A model generated the notes under the pieces. The model was not told the DNA's origin and searched no databases. It was given only the letters and a program-made list of their open reading frames with translations. The position numbers were made by a program, and so were the translations under genes. From Spirosoma montaniterrae (GTDB lineage: Bacteria > Bacteroidota > Bacteroidia > Cytophagales > Spirosomataceae): a stretch of 64,000 bases of DNA. Of this stretch, positions 49,836 to 59,841 are shown in pieces (within the stretch, counting starts at the first letter, position 1; every line of letters starts with the position of its first letter). Location of the stretch: the NCBI RefSeq assembly GCF_001988955.1, contig NZ_CP014263.1, positions 496,001-560,000 of the forward strand, in the 5' to 3' direction.

Positions 49836-50882
49836 ATGACCTACGACGACCCATTCTGGGAACAACTGGCTCGTTACTTCGCCAACGAAGCCACCGACGA
49901 CGAACGCCGACTTATTGACGAATGGCTGGCCGCTACCGAAGAAAACCGCCAGTTGTTCCGGCACCTTCAACAACGCTGGCAACAGCCCGTCAAACCCGAT
50001 TTACCTGAATCGAACGCTGCCGACGTTTGGGAACGGCGGATTGGCCCGCTGATAACTACCGACGACGTGCCCACCGTTCGGCCTCTGCCTGTTGGTGGGT
50101 GGTTGCCGGGCGGCTGGTGGCGCGTGGCGGCTGCGGTGGCCGGGCTGCTGCTGGGTGGGATGCTGCTGTACCGGCTATGGCTACCCGCCCAGCCAACCCT
50201 ACAGGTGGCGCAGAATGCGCTGGGTACGCGCTCCCGGATTACGCTCCCCGATGGAAGCCGCGTTTGGCTCAATGCCGATAGTCGGCTCGAATTTCCGAAA
50301 CAATTTAAGGGGACGATGCGTGAGGTTCGGTTAACGGGCGAAGCTTTCTTCGATGTCGCCCACAACCCGCGCCAGCCGTTTGTGATTCGACTCGAAACGG
50401 CCAGCATTCGCGTGTTAGGTACATCGTTCAATGTGCGGGCCTATCCGGACGATGCGGCTGTAAAAACAACCGTCGTAACGGGCCGGGTGGCGTTTATTCC
50501 AAACAAAGCACCCCGACAAACGGCCCGTCAGCCTGCACAGCCCGATACGCTCTTTCTGACACCCAACCAGCACGTAGTACAGCAAACGCAAACCTTGCAG
50601 GCCGTTACAGAACCGGTGGTGGCACAGCACGAAGCGGCCTGGAAAGATAATCGATTGGTATTTGAGCAAACGCCGATGGCCGAGGTTGCCCGGACGCTCG
50701 AACGCTGGTACGGTGTTTCGGTTACGCTCGAACGCCCCGACCTGGCCCGCTGCCCGCTTACGGCCACGTTCGACGGCCAGTCCCTGCCCGATGTTATGAA
50801 CTTGTTAGCCCGCACGGGTCGCTTTCAGTACACCCTGACCAACCAAACGCTCATCATCCGGGGCCGGGGCTGTACGAACTGA
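49836..50882 (+). CDS. FecR-type anti-sigma factor
   Basis: A 348-residue inner-membrane protein. The N-terminal cytoplasmic part (MTYDDPFWEQLARYFANEA) is typical of FecR and binds the sigma factor, one TM lies at about residues 103-122 (AAVAGLLLGGMLLYRLW), and the periplasmic FecR domain includes NALGTRSRITLPDGSRVWLN in part and GEAFFDVAHN. The C-terminal domain (DUF4974-like, around LERWYGVSVTLE) contacts the STN domain of the receptor. The next gene starts 42 bases later. Confidence 0.92.
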   Translation: MTYDDPFWEQLARYFANEATDDERRLIDEWLAATEENRQLFRHLQQRWQQPVKPDLPESNAADVWERRIGPLITTDDVPTVRPLPVGGWLPGGWWRVAAAVAGLLLGGMLLYRLWLPAQPTLQVAQNALGTRSRITLPDGSRVWLNADSRLEFPKQFKGTMREVRLTGEAFFDVAHNPRQPFVIRLETASIRVLGTSFNVRAYPDDAAVKTTVVTGRVAFIPNKAPRQTARQPAQPDTLFLTPNQHVVQQTQTLQAVTEPVVAQHEAAWKDNRLVFEQTPMAEVARTLERWYGVSVTLERPDLARCPLTATFDGQSLPDVMNLLARTGRFQYTLTNQTLIIRGRGCTN

Positions 50883-50924
50883 TTTTTTGCATTGAACCTG
50901 TCCAATTTCCTACTCCATCTACCC

Positions 50925-53900
50925 ATGAAACGTTTTTTATTCATTACCCTATTACTAATCAATGGCCCTGCCGGGTGGGCACAGTCGACTCTGCTTGCCC
51001 GGAACGTTGCTGTTCGTTCTGATACGCCCCCCGCCCGCGACGTTCGTATCAGCCTGAACGCAGCAAATCGCCCGCTCGACCAGCTTTTGAAGGACATCGA
51101 ACGGCAAAGCGGCTACACATTCCTGTACAGCACCGAACGGCTTCGGGCCGTTCGGCGAACGATGACGGCCACTAACCAATCGCTTCAACAGGTGCTGACC
51201 GACCTGATTACGCCACTCGGTATGACCTACGAATTGGTTGGCCGACAGATTATTCTGCGCGAAACAGACCCAAACGGCCCGGCGGTGGTCGCCGAACGAA
51301 CCGTTGGCGGACGGGTGACGGCCACCGATAGTCCCGACGGAATGCCGGGCGTGAACGTTAGTCTGAAAGGCTCCAGCCGGGGCACCGTCACCGACCGGGC
51401 GGGGCGGTACAGCATCAATATTCCCGACCGTCGCGACGGGCCGGAAGGCAAGCCGGTATTGGTGTTCTCGTTTGTTGGTTACGAACGGCAGGAGGTATCC
51501 GTGGGTACACAAAGCACCATCGACGTGCAGCTAAAACCCGACGACCGTGCGCTCAACGAGGTGCAGGTGGTGGCGTTTGGTGAGCAGCGTACCCGCGACG
51601 TAACTGGCTCTATTGCCGGTATTAAAGCCGCCGATATCCGGCTCAACACAGCCGCCAGCCCCGACGTGGCGTTGCAGGGCCGGGCCGCCGGGGTGCAAAT
51701 CACGCAGGCAGGCGGCACCCCCGGCGGGGCCGTGCGTATCAACGTGCGCGGGGTAGCTTCTATCAACTCCAATGCCCAGCCGTTGATTGTGATTGATGGT
51801 GTGCCGGTGCTGTCGTCGGCCTTTGGCACCGGGGGCGTTGCGATGAACCCGCTGGCCGAAATCAACCCCAACGACATTGAAAGTATGGAGGTGCTGAAAG
51901 ATGCCTCGGCGTCGGTGTTGTTTGGGTCGCGGGCGGCCAACGGCGTCATTCTTATCACCACCAAACGCGGGGCGTCGGGCAAACCAAGATTCGACGTGGG
52001 CTACGAGGAAGGCGTTAGCTCGCCCACAAACCGGGTCGATTTCGTTGATAACGGGGCCGATCTGTTCGATATTTACAAACGAGCCGCCCGGAACACCAAC
52101 CGCACCGGCCTGACGCCCGTGGTGCCCAACCTGTCGAATCTGGTGCCAACGGGCATTCTGCGCGGTTCGCTGCCGCCATCGTTCGATAGCCAGCTTATCG
52201 ACTCCACTACGCTGTACAATGGGCGTACCAACTGGCTCGATCAGGTGCTGCGGCAGGGGCGATACCGGCAGGCGTCGCTGTCGGTAGGCGCGGGGGGCAA
52301 GCGGATGTCGACCTACGTTAGTGGGTCGTACCGGCGCGAAGACGGCATCGTTATCGGGCAGTCACTCGAACGCGTGAGTGGCCGGGTAAAGCTCGATTTT
52401 ACGCCGGTGCGGTGGTTGCAGGGCGGCATCAACCTGTCGGCCAACGGGCTGAACAACCCAACCATACCACTCGATAACTCGTACCGGCTGGCTCTGTCAA
52501 CGGCCCTGCCTGCCTATCCCGTTCAACTGCCCGATGGTTCGTTTTTCAACGGCATCAGCAACGGCACCAACAACGCCTTCACCATTGGCTCGAACCCGAT
52601 TTTCTTTCGTAACAACTACTCGAATCAGTCGAAAACGTTCCGCAGCACCAACACGGCTTATCTGCAACTACAACCCCTGCCGGGCCTGACTGTTCGGACG
52701 GAAGCAGGCTACGACTACCAGCGAACCCGCAACGACATTCTGCTAAACCCAACACTGTATCCAACAGGAATATCCGCGCAGGAGCGTAACGGAAATGGCC
52801 GCGCCGAAAACCGCGACGTAATCAACCAGACGACCAACATCAACAACCTGATAACGTATCAGCGTAACCTTGGCAAAGACCATGCGCTGAAACTATTGGT
52901 GGGCAACAGCGTTCAGAGTACCCGCAGCGACAACGAAACCTACGTGACCGAAAACGTGCCGGAAGGAGCCAGAGGAGGCCGTGATACCGCGCGAACGGTA
53001 GTGTTTACCGACCAGATTTCGTTCCGGTTTGTGTCGTACTTCGGGCGCGTCAACTACGCTTTTCGCGATAAATACCTGCTCGAAGCCAGTCTGCGTACCG
53101 ATGGGTCGAGCCGGTTTGGGCCGGGCAACCGCTGGGCTACGTTTCCGAGCGTATCGGCAGGCTGGGTCATGAGCGATGAAGCGTTTCTACGCAGCATACC
53201 GGCACTTAGTTTCCTGAAACTGCGGGCCAGCTACGGCCTGACGGGCAACGCCGAAATCGGCAACTTTTCATGGCAGAAAGCGTTTACGTTCGTTGGCTAC
53301 AACGCGGCTATCTACGGCGGCATACAGGGCGGGCAGTTCACCAATCCCGGCAACCGCGACCTGAGCTGGGAATCGACCCGGCAGTTCAACGCCGGGCTTG
53401 ACTTTGGACTGCTGGGCAACCGCATCAGTGGCACCGTCGATTACTACGATAAAGTGTCTGACGGGCTGCTGCTCGATTACCAGTTGGGGCCGCTTTTCGG
53501 GACTATCAACAACGTGATGACCATTAACCTCGGCTCGGTGCGCAACCGGGGCGTTGAGTTCTCGATTACGACGAAGAATATTCAGCGCAGCCGCTTCAAA
53601 TGGACCACGAACTTTAACATTGCCAACAACCAGAACCGGGTGCTGAGTACCTACACAGCTCCGTTCCTGAACTATCCGTTCCAGTTTATCAGCACGCCCA
53701 ACATTGCTGCCGTAGGGTATCCGCTGGGGACGTACTACCTGCCCCAGTTTGCCGGTTTCGACCCTGTTACGGGCAATGAGCTATTCTACGAACGCGACCG
53801 GTCGGTGTTTGCCAACACGGGGCAAACCGTCAGAACGGGAAATCTCTGGGATGGCACCATCAACAATCAGGCGGGCAACAACCAGTTTATTCTGGCGGAC

Positions 53901-54464
53901 CGAACGCCCTACCCAATCTTTTTTGGTGGCTTGAACAACACGTTCCAGTTCGGGGCATTCGACCTCAGCGCATTAATTTATTTTCAGTATGGCAACTGGA
54001 TTTACGATCAGGGCGAACGGGCACAAAGCTACCCGGCTTTAATTACAACTGGGGCTTTCCAGACCACTCAGGTGCTGCGCCGAAACATTCCCGGTATCGG
54101 CGACGTGCAAACGGCCATTCGCCAGGACGACAACGTGGCACTGAACCGCCTGGCTTGGGGATCGAACGCCCGCACCAACGAATCGACGCGGTTTTTGCAC
54201 AATGGCTCGTTTGCCCGGCTAAAAAACATACAGATTGGCTACAATCTGCCCACCGATGCCGCCCGGAAACTGCGACTCCGCACCCTGCGCGTGTTCGTAA
54301 CGGGGCAAAATCTGCTGACCCTGACCCGCTTCAACGGCTGGGACCCGGAGGTATTCCGCAACGGCGGACCCGAAGGTGGAACCGCCAATCTCTCGCCGGG
54401 ACTAACCAACAACGACCTGCCGCAGGTACGCACTTATGTATTTGGCCTGAACGTCGGATTCTAA
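50925..54464 (+). CDS. SusC/RagA-family TonB-dependent transporter with STN signalling domain
   Basis: A 1179-residue outer-membrane transporter. Signal peptide to about residue 19 (GWAQ), STN domain at about 40-115 (NRPLDQLLKDIERQSGYTF), carboxypeptidase-like domain from VGGRVTATDSPDGMPGVNV, the SusC plug with MEVLKDASASVLFGSRAANG, then the barrel. STN plus FecI/FecR upstream means that substrate binding can trigger transcription. The SusD partner follows directly. Confidence 0.95.
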   Translation: MKRFLFITLLLINGPAGWAQSTLLARNVAVRSDTPPARDVRISLNAANRPLDQLLKDIERQSGYTFLYSTERLRAVRRTMTATNQSLQQVLTDLITPLGMTYELVGRQIILRETDPNGPAVVAERTVGGRVTATDSPDGMPGVNVSLKGSSRGTVTDRAGRYSINIPDRRDGPEGKPVLVFSFVGYERQEVSVGTQSTIDVQLKPDDRALNEVQVVAFGEQRTRDVTGSIAGIKAADIRLNTAASPDVALQGRAAGVQITQAGGTPGGAVRINVRGVASINSNAQPLIVIDGVPVLSSAFGTGGVAMNPLAEINPNDIESMEVLKDASASVLFGSRAANGVILITTKRGASGKPRFDVGYEEGVSSPTNRVDFVDNGADLFDIYKRAARNTNRTGLTPVVPNLSNLVPTGILRGSLPPSFDSQLIDSTTLYNGRTNWLDQVLRQGRYRQASLSVGAGGKRMSTYVSGSYRREDGIVIGQSLERVSGRVKLDFTPVRWLQGGINLSANGLNNPTIPLDNSYRLALSTALPAYPVQLPDGSFFNGISNGTNNAFTIGSNPIFFRNNYSNQSKTFRSTNTAYLQLQPLPGLTVRTEAGYDYQRTRNDILLNPTLYPTGISAQERNGNGRAENRDVINQTTNINNLITYQRNLGKDHALKLLVGNSVQSTRSDNETYVTENVPEGARGGRDTARTVVFTDQISFRFVSYFGRVNYAFRDKYLLEASLRTDGSSRFGPGNRWATFPSVSAGWVMSDEAFLRSIPALSFLKLRASYGLTGNAEIGNFSWQKAFTFVGYNAAIYGGIQGGQFTNPGNRDLSWESTRQFNAGLDFGLLGNRISGTVDYYDKVSDGLLLDYQLGPLFGTINNVMTINLGSVRNRGVEFSITTKNIQRSRFKWTTNFNIANNQNRVLSTYTAPFLNYPFQFISTPNIAAVGYPLGTYYLPQFAGFDPVTGNELFYERDRSVFANTGQTVRTGNLWDGTINNQAGNNQFILADRTPYPIFFGGLNNTFQFGAFDLSALIYFQYGNWIYDQGERAQSYPALITTGAFQTTQVLRRNIPGIGDVQTAIRQDDNVALNRLAWGSNARTNESTRFLHNGSFARLKNIQIGYNLPTDAARKLRLRTLRVFVTGQNLLTLTRFNGWDPEVFRNGGPEGGTANLSPGLTNNDLPQVRTYVFGLNVGF

Positions 54465-54468
54465 ACTT

Positions 54469-56112
54469 ATGAAAACGAAACACATCTTTATCGGTCTGCT
54501 AACGGGTGCCGCGCTGGGGCTGGCAGGCTGCGAAAATTTTCTGGACGAAGTATCGTCGAAAACCCAGATTCAGGCCGAAAACGTCAGTCAGGTACAGGAG
54601 TTAGACATCCTGCTGACGGGTGCCTACGCCGGTATTGCCCGCAACGTGGCCTTTGGCGGCAACGCGCTTATCATCGGCGAAACATTTGGCGATCTGGTTG
54701 CCGTCAATAACGTCAATTACCGCAACAATCCTGGTCGGTCGTCGCGGGTTTATACGTACACGCACCGCGAAGAAGATTACGGTTTCCAGGCTGAGTTTCT
54801 GCAATGGAGCACGTTTGGCCTGAACAATGCCAACAACGCACTCGAAATTCTGCGCCGGAATCAGGTACAGACGCCCGGCCAAACCGACGTTCGGCGTAAC
54901 ATCGAGCAGCAGCGCGGGCGGCTCGAAGGCGAAGCCCGCTTTATTCGGGCCATGTGCGTATTCGAGCAAACGCGGCTGATGGCGTACCCCTGGGGCCACA
55001 CGCCCGACAATAGCCACCCCGGCCCTATTGCGGCCTACCGGTCGCTGTCGGAGTTCAGCGATCTGGCGTACCCACGCCTAAGCGTTCGGGCGGCTTACGA
55101 CTCGGTGCTGAACGACCTGCGAATTGCCGAGCGGCTGCTCCCCGACAACTACGACCCTGCCCGACACCTGCCCGATTATCAGCCCCGTGCCAACAAATAC
55201 GCGGCTCTGGCCCTGATGGCGCGGGTATATGCCCAGCAGGATAATGCCGATAGCTGCCTTGCCGTTTGCAACCGGCTGCTTGGCACGGGTAGCAGCTATC
55301 GGTTTCCGTTGGTGGCGGGCAATCAGATGCTGACGAACCTGTTTCAGCGCACCGGCATTACGCCCACCACAAACTCGGCCAATCGCGATGAGGTGATTTT
55401 TGAGTTGGTGAACGTGGCAGGCCGGAACGTGCAGACCACCAACGGCGCAGTTATTCGGGTGCATTACGTGCTGCAAACGGCTTATACACCCGCTCAGTTG
55501 GCAAACGTAAACACGCTTACGGCAGGGCCAAACCTGCGGATGAGCCAACGGTTTAAAACGCTGGCGAACTTCGACCGCACCCGCGATTTGCGCTACCGGA
55601 CGCTGCTCGATACGGCTTCGGCAGCAACAGCCGCCACGGCCTGGAACAACCCAAACCGGCTGTGGTTCACCCGCAAATGGGGGAGTTTAGGCACCAGTAA
55701 CCTCGGCCCGGTGCAGGGCGTCAATACCAACGTGGTATTGTATCGGTCGGCTGAATTTGTGCTGCTGCGGGCCGAAATGAACGCCCGCCGGGGCAATACG
55801 GCGGCTGCACTGACCGACCTCAACGCCATTCGGACGCGGGCCGGGTTGCCCGCCCTCGCCACGCCCCCCGCCGATCTGCTGGCCGAGATACGGACCGAGC
55901 AGGTGCGCGAACTGTTTACGGAGGGGCAGCGCGTGTATGACCTCAAACGCCGTCGCGAAGCCATCGACCCCGCCGACCGGCCAACCTCGCCCAATGGCGT
56001 TGACTGTGCGGCTGGTGGGTGTCAGGCGGTTGCATGGAATAGCCGCCTGACCGTGTTTTTAGTGCCGCAAACGTATTTAGACCGCAATCCGCTGGCCGTT
56101 CAAAATGATTAA
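54469..56112 (+). CDS. SusD/RagB-family surface lipoprotein
   Basis: A 547-residue lipoprotein with signal peptide and lipobox LGLAGC (Cys at about residue 21), then ENFLDEVSSKTQ, the usual SusD opening. TPR-like helices are in the centre, and the C terminus contains LTDLNAIRTRAGLP and IRTEQVRELFTEGQRVYDLKRR, both diagnostic. It forms the lid of the SusC channel and binds the substrate. The gene starts four bases after the SusC stop and overlaps the next gene by 8. Confidence 0.95.
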   Translation: MKTKHIFIGLLTGAALGLAGCENFLDEVSSKTQIQAENVSQVQELDILLTGAYAGIARNVAFGGNALIIGETFGDLVAVNNVNYRNNPGRSSRVYTYTHREEDYGFQAEFLQWSTFGLNNANNALEILRRNQVQTPGQTDVRRNIEQQRGRLEGEARFIRAMCVFEQTRLMAYPWGHTPDNSHPGPIAAYRSLSEFSDLAYPRLSVRAAYDSVLNDLRIAERLLPDNYDPARHLPDYQPRANKYAALALMARVYAQQDNADSCLAVCNRLLGTGSSYRFPLVAGNQMLTNLFQRTGITPTTNSANRDEVIFELVNVAGRNVQTTNGAVIRVHYVLQTAYTPAQLANVNTLTAGPNLRMSQRFKTLANFDRTRDLRYRTLLDTASAATAATAWNNPNRLWFTRKWGSLGTSNLGPVQGVNTNVVLYRSAEFVLLRAEMNARRGNTAAALTDLNAIRTRAGLPALATPPADLLAEIRTEQVRELFTEGQRVYDLKRRREAIDPADRPTSPNGVDCAAGGCQAVAWNSRLTVFLVPQTYLDRNPLAVQND

Positions 56113-56791
56113 TCGACTCATGAAACGTTCCTTCATAATGCTGCTGGCCGGTCTGTTGCTGGCCTGCGCCGACGATGCCCTGCCAACGCTGGCAACTGCC
56201 GACGATGCGCTGAAAACCTCGCTGCGGGGTGTGTGGCTCCCTACGCAGCTACAGATCAAATACCAGGTGGGCCTGACGCCCCGGCAGCGCGATACTACCA
56301 TCACGCTTACGCCCGCTACGGCTCCGCTGCTGGTGCCGAACCGGGCCAACGTGATTATGCCATTTACCGATACGCTCTACATTGGCACGGTAGCTACGGC
56401 CCGCATCGACACGTTTTTTACCCGCAACCGGGGACTTCGCCAACAGGGTAATTTCTTTCTGACCACCGGGGCCGATGCCGGGGCGTCGGTGCTGCGCGTA
56501 GGGCGACCTACCTACACGCGGGGGCAGCTTACCCGCTGGAACTATGATTTTGTGTTCCACGGTACAGTGCTGCCCAATCCGCAGAATCAGCCGGTGTTTA
56601 GCTTCACGAGCTACCCAAACTACCCGCTCACGGTTCGGGAGGTGACGGGCAATCGGTTAGTGCTTGGTTTTCAGACAACGGGCAATATCAACAACCTGCC
56701 GCAAGTACCGGTTACGACTGCCAATCAAAACCAGAACACCACCTGGGCGGGCCGCGTCGCGCTTATTACGGCTACGTTCACCAAACAGTGA
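56105..56791 (+). CDS. Lipoprotein of unknown function downstream of SusD
   Basis: A 228-residue protein with a signal peptide and lipobox LLLAC (Cys at about residue 21). The mature part is mostly beta (RGVWLPTQLQIKYQVG; TRWNYDFVFHGTVLPNP) and lacks a family I can name with confidence. Such accessory surface lipoproteins behind SusCD commonly bind the same substrate. Start could also be 56120 (second ATG). Confidence 0.75.
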   Translation: MINRLMKRSFIMLLAGLLLACADDALPTLATADDALKTSLRGVWLPTQLQIKYQVGLTPRQRDTTITLTPATAPLLVPNRANVIMPFTDTLYIGTVATARIDTFFTRNRGLRQQGNFFLTTGADAGASVLRVGRPTYTRGQLTRWNYDFVFHGTVLPNPQNQPVFSFTSYPNYPLTVREVTGNRLVLGFQTTGNINNLPQVPVTTANQNQNTTWAGRVALITATFTKQ

Positions 56792-56820
56792 CGGTAGCCA
56801 ATAGCGGTTAATAAACCTAT

Positions 56821-56863
56821 AAGCCCCCGGCTTCAGTCCGCAAAAGGATGAGAAGCTGGGGGA
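56821..56863. terminator. Hairpin terminator between the SusCD operon and the M14 peptidase gene
   Basis: CCCCCGGCTT (56824-56833) pairs with AAGCTGGGGG (56853-56862), one G-T pair, loop about 19 bases. It serves two convergent units. Confidence 0.8.
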
Positions 56864-56882
56864 TATTTAAACAACCCAATTA

Positions 56883-59768
56883 TCAATTTCCGCCCGTTTT
56901 CCCCTTCGCATCGGTGCCTGAGTCGGCAACGGCTTTGGTGGGGGTGTTCAACTGATTCCAGTTGATGAGCGCGTTCCAGACCATTGGCGCGTCGTGGTGA
57001 TTGAGGAAGCGGTGCAGCGGGTCGAAGGTGAACGCCACTACCCGGCCTGCGCCCACCGGTACGTTGAAAATCGCCCCGTGACCAATGATGGCCTGCTCGT
57101 TTTTCACCATACCCGATAATACGTAGGGGTCTTCTTTCTTTGGTGCTTTGGTCTCGGACGGTCCGACGTTTCGGTCTTTCGCGGGTTTTTTATCGGGCAT
57201 TCCCATAATCAGACCCTTGTATTCTTCTTCGTCTTTGAGCGGTTTGGTGCCGTATTGCAGCACCAGCATGTCGCGGTTGTACTTCGCCGTTTGCAGCAGG
57301 GGCGTGTTGCCCTTGAAAATCGGGAACGTTTCGGGATACCCGTACAACAGCGGACTATCGGTTTTGCGGGCCTTCGCCATCACCACCGAGCCGGGATGAA
57401 ACAGCCCCGCACCCGCAGCGGTCGTGTTGGCGCGTAGCGGACGGGCAATACCGGCTTCGGCTACCATCATCGCCGAGTTGTCGAGCGCGACGAGCACCCC
57501 GCCCGCTTCTACGAACGTTTTCAGGTTGTTGATACCGTCGAAACCCGGTCCGCCGGTCATGTCGGGTGTGCTGTCGGGGAGGCCGTGATTCGGAAATTCG
57601 GCAGTTTTGGTGAACGGCATCGGGCTGTATTTTTTGTCGATTTCGTGGATGAAATCAGCCGCTGTGCCGCCCATACGCGGAATCAGCACCACGTCGAATC
57701 GTTTGCGAAGGTCGCCCGCCTTCAGGTCGTCTTTGTCGATGCTGGTATACGGAATGCTGCGCTGATCGAAGGTGTACCGCGCCCAGCCTTCGTCCTGTGT
57801 GCTGTACCAACTGTGATAAATAGCCACGCGGGGCAGCGTTACGTCGTGCTGCCGTACCGACGAACCGTTCGCAGCAGGCAGACCCTTAACCGCCTTCAAA
57901 TCCAGTCCAAACTGCGTACTCAACTTACGCGCCTGTTCGGCGTTCAGCCCGCCAAACACCACCGACCCCGCCGAGAGCGTGTCTTTGCTGTCGAGGATTA
58001 CGCGCTCGTCCAGCACGGCGGCTTTGGCGGTTTTGCTTTGATTTTTAGCCCAGTACAGGGCGGGTAGCACCGTACTTTGGGCCTTGTAGTTCAGGACATA
58101 GTTCGTGCCATCCGATGCGTCGGACCGGGTCAGGCTGCCCGCATACTGTGCGTCGGCGGTCAGCAGTTTGAGGTCGGCGGGCGCGTATTTTACGCTGTCC
58201 TGCGCTTTCACATCGACGCCATACAGGTAGCCAAGCGTCCAGGCAATGTCATCGTAAGGCGGGAATTTGGCTTCTTTCGGATAATTCTGTTTGGTAAGCA
58301 AACTCACGGCGAGGTTTCGATACGGCTGATTCAGCAACACCACATAATCGCCTGCGTTCAACCCGGTTTCGGCTTTATGGACCTCGATAGCCTGCGCCCG
58401 AAGCTGATTCACCAAATAAGCCGCCATGCCGGGGTCGCGCTGGTCTTTGGGAATTACAAAGGCGCGGGGCGTTTCATCGGTGCCCTTCCGAATGGCGTTC
58501 ACGCCCTTCTGGTAAAAGTTTTTGATGAGCAGTCGGCTGTTGGTGGCCCCGTAAGAAAGCGACGCCAGCACACCCGCCTGCATGTAGTTGATGTTGTTGC
58601 GATACGACCAGTAAACTTTCTCCGTAGGCGGCACGGGTCGATACCATTCTTTACTGGTGGCCGGGTCGCCGGCGTATTTCTGCTCGGCTAAGTCGCGCAG
58701 GTAGGTACTGGCCCCGGCGTTGCCGAAGGTCTCGTAGAACCGGCCCGTTGAGTTGTGGTTGTTGGAAATCCAGAGGCCGTAGCCGGGATACCAGCCGTCG
58801 TAGAACGCCCACGTAAATACACCTGGCAAACCCTGCGCGGCCAAACTCGTGATGTCGTGGTGCGCCATCGTCTGCCACTCGCCAATGGTAATCGGGTCGA
58901 TGGTTTCGTTGTACGGCCCGGTGCCGGTCGAGATGTAGAGCAGCGGCACCGATTCGTGCAGATCGAGCGAGACAACCGGGTGCCAGTCGTAGTAGATTTT
59001 ATACAACCCTTTCGTAATGGCCTGCGTGTTTTGCAGCCCGTCGCGGTTGTTGTCGTGGTAGGTGTATTTGCCCCAGTACGGCACGCTCGGATGCCCGTCG
59101 GCAAACTCTTTGCGGTTTTTGGTGTAGCGATAGTACCAATCGACCTGCTTGTCCCAGCCGTCGGGTTCCGATACGGGGTTTATCAGCACGATAATGTTAT
59201 CGCGAATGGTTTTGATGTCTTCGCTTTGACTGGTTGCCAGCCGATAAGCCAGTTCCATCAGCATCATCGGCGACCCCATTTCGGGCGAGTGCATGCCGCC
59301 GTTGAGGTAATACACCAATTTCGTATCGCCCAGAATTTTTTCTAAATCAGCCGGATTCACCTGGCGCGGGTCGGCCAGCAGGGCGAGCTGTTTTTTGTAA
59401 TGGTCGAGCCGTTTCTGCGCATCGTCGTTACCGATGATGACGAGGTTGATGGGCCGACCTTCTTCGCTCGTCAGCACCGGTTCCATGCTCACGTAGGGCG
59501 ACGCATCGGCCAATTTTTTGAAGTAGCCGTAAATTTCCGGGGTGCGGTGCAGTACGCCCGGCGCACCGATAATCTGCCCAAAATGCTTCCGGGGCGAGGG
59601 TACGTTGGGGTCGTCGGGCAGGTTCAGCACCGACGCGGGCAGAAAACGCGGGTCGGTGGTGTACTCGCGTATTTTCTGGTTATAAATCTCGTCGATCTGT
59701 TGCGCCTGCAGCGAAACCGTCGCGAAGACTATACCGGCAACTGTATTAAAGCCGTAACGAAGTTTCAT
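56883..59768 (-). CDS. M14-family zinc carboxypeptidase, exported
   Basis: A 961-residue protein. Signal peptide to about residue 23 (SLQAQ). The M14 domain covers about residues 50-400, with HxxE zinc ligands in GGMHSPEMGSP and the later His in SLDLHES. EPDGWDKQ supplies the substrate-carboxylate Arg-type region. Behind it come several hundred residues (about 430-960) with a GATase-like fold, including FVEAGGVLVALDNSA. Large periplasmic M14 proteins of this type trim peptides. It converges with the SusCD operon and may serve the same nutrient. Confidence 0.9.
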   Translation of the reverse strand: MKLRYGFNTVAGIVFATVSLQAQQIDEIYNQKIREYTTDPRFLPASVLNLPDDPNVPSPRKHFGQIIGAPGVLHRTPEIYGYFKKLADASPYVSMEPVLTSEEGRPINLVIIGNDDAQKRLDHYKKQLALLADPRQVNPADLEKILGDTKLVYYLNGGMHSPEMGSPMMLMELAYRLATSQSEDIKTIRDNIIVLINPVSEPDGWDKQVDWYYRYTKNRKEFADGHPSVPYWGKYTYHDNNRDGLQNTQAITKGLYKIYYDWHPVVSLDLHESVPLLYISTGTGPYNETIDPITIGEWQTMAHHDITSLAAQGLPGVFTWAFYDGWYPGYGLWISNNHNSTGRFYETFGNAGASTYLRDLAEQKYAGDPATSKEWYRPVPPTEKVYWSYRNNINYMQAGVLASLSYGATNSRLLIKNFYQKGVNAIRKGTDETPRAFVIPKDQRDPGMAAYLVNQLRAQAIEVHKAETGLNAGDYVVLLNQPYRNLAVSLLTKQNYPKEAKFPPYDDIAWTLGYLYGVDVKAQDSVKYAPADLKLLTADAQYAGSLTRSDASDGTNYVLNYKAQSTVLPALYWAKNQSKTAKAAVLDERVILDSKDTLSAGSVVFGGLNAEQARKLSTQFGLDLKAVKGLPAANGSSVRQHDVTLPRVAIYHSWYSTQDEGWARYTFDQRSIPYTSIDKDDLKAGDLRKRFDVVLIPRMGGTAADFIHEIDKKYSPMPFTKTAEFPNHGLPDSTPDMTGGPGFDGINNLKTFVEAGGVLVALDNSAMMVAEAGIARPLRANTTAAGAGLFHPGSVVMAKARKTDSPLLYGYPETFPIFKGNTPLLQTAKYNRDMLVLQYGTKPLKDEEEYKGLIMGMPDKKPAKDRNVGPSETKAPKKEDPYVLSGMVKNEQAIIGHGAIFNVPVGAGRVVAFTFDPLHRFLNHHDAPMVWNALINWNQLNTPTKAVADSGTDAKGKTGGN

Positions 59769-59841
59769 GCGATAACTGATTGGGTTTATGCCTTTGTGAA
59801 AAAAGCAAGTTACCACAATTTCTTAACCGCGATACAATCAG

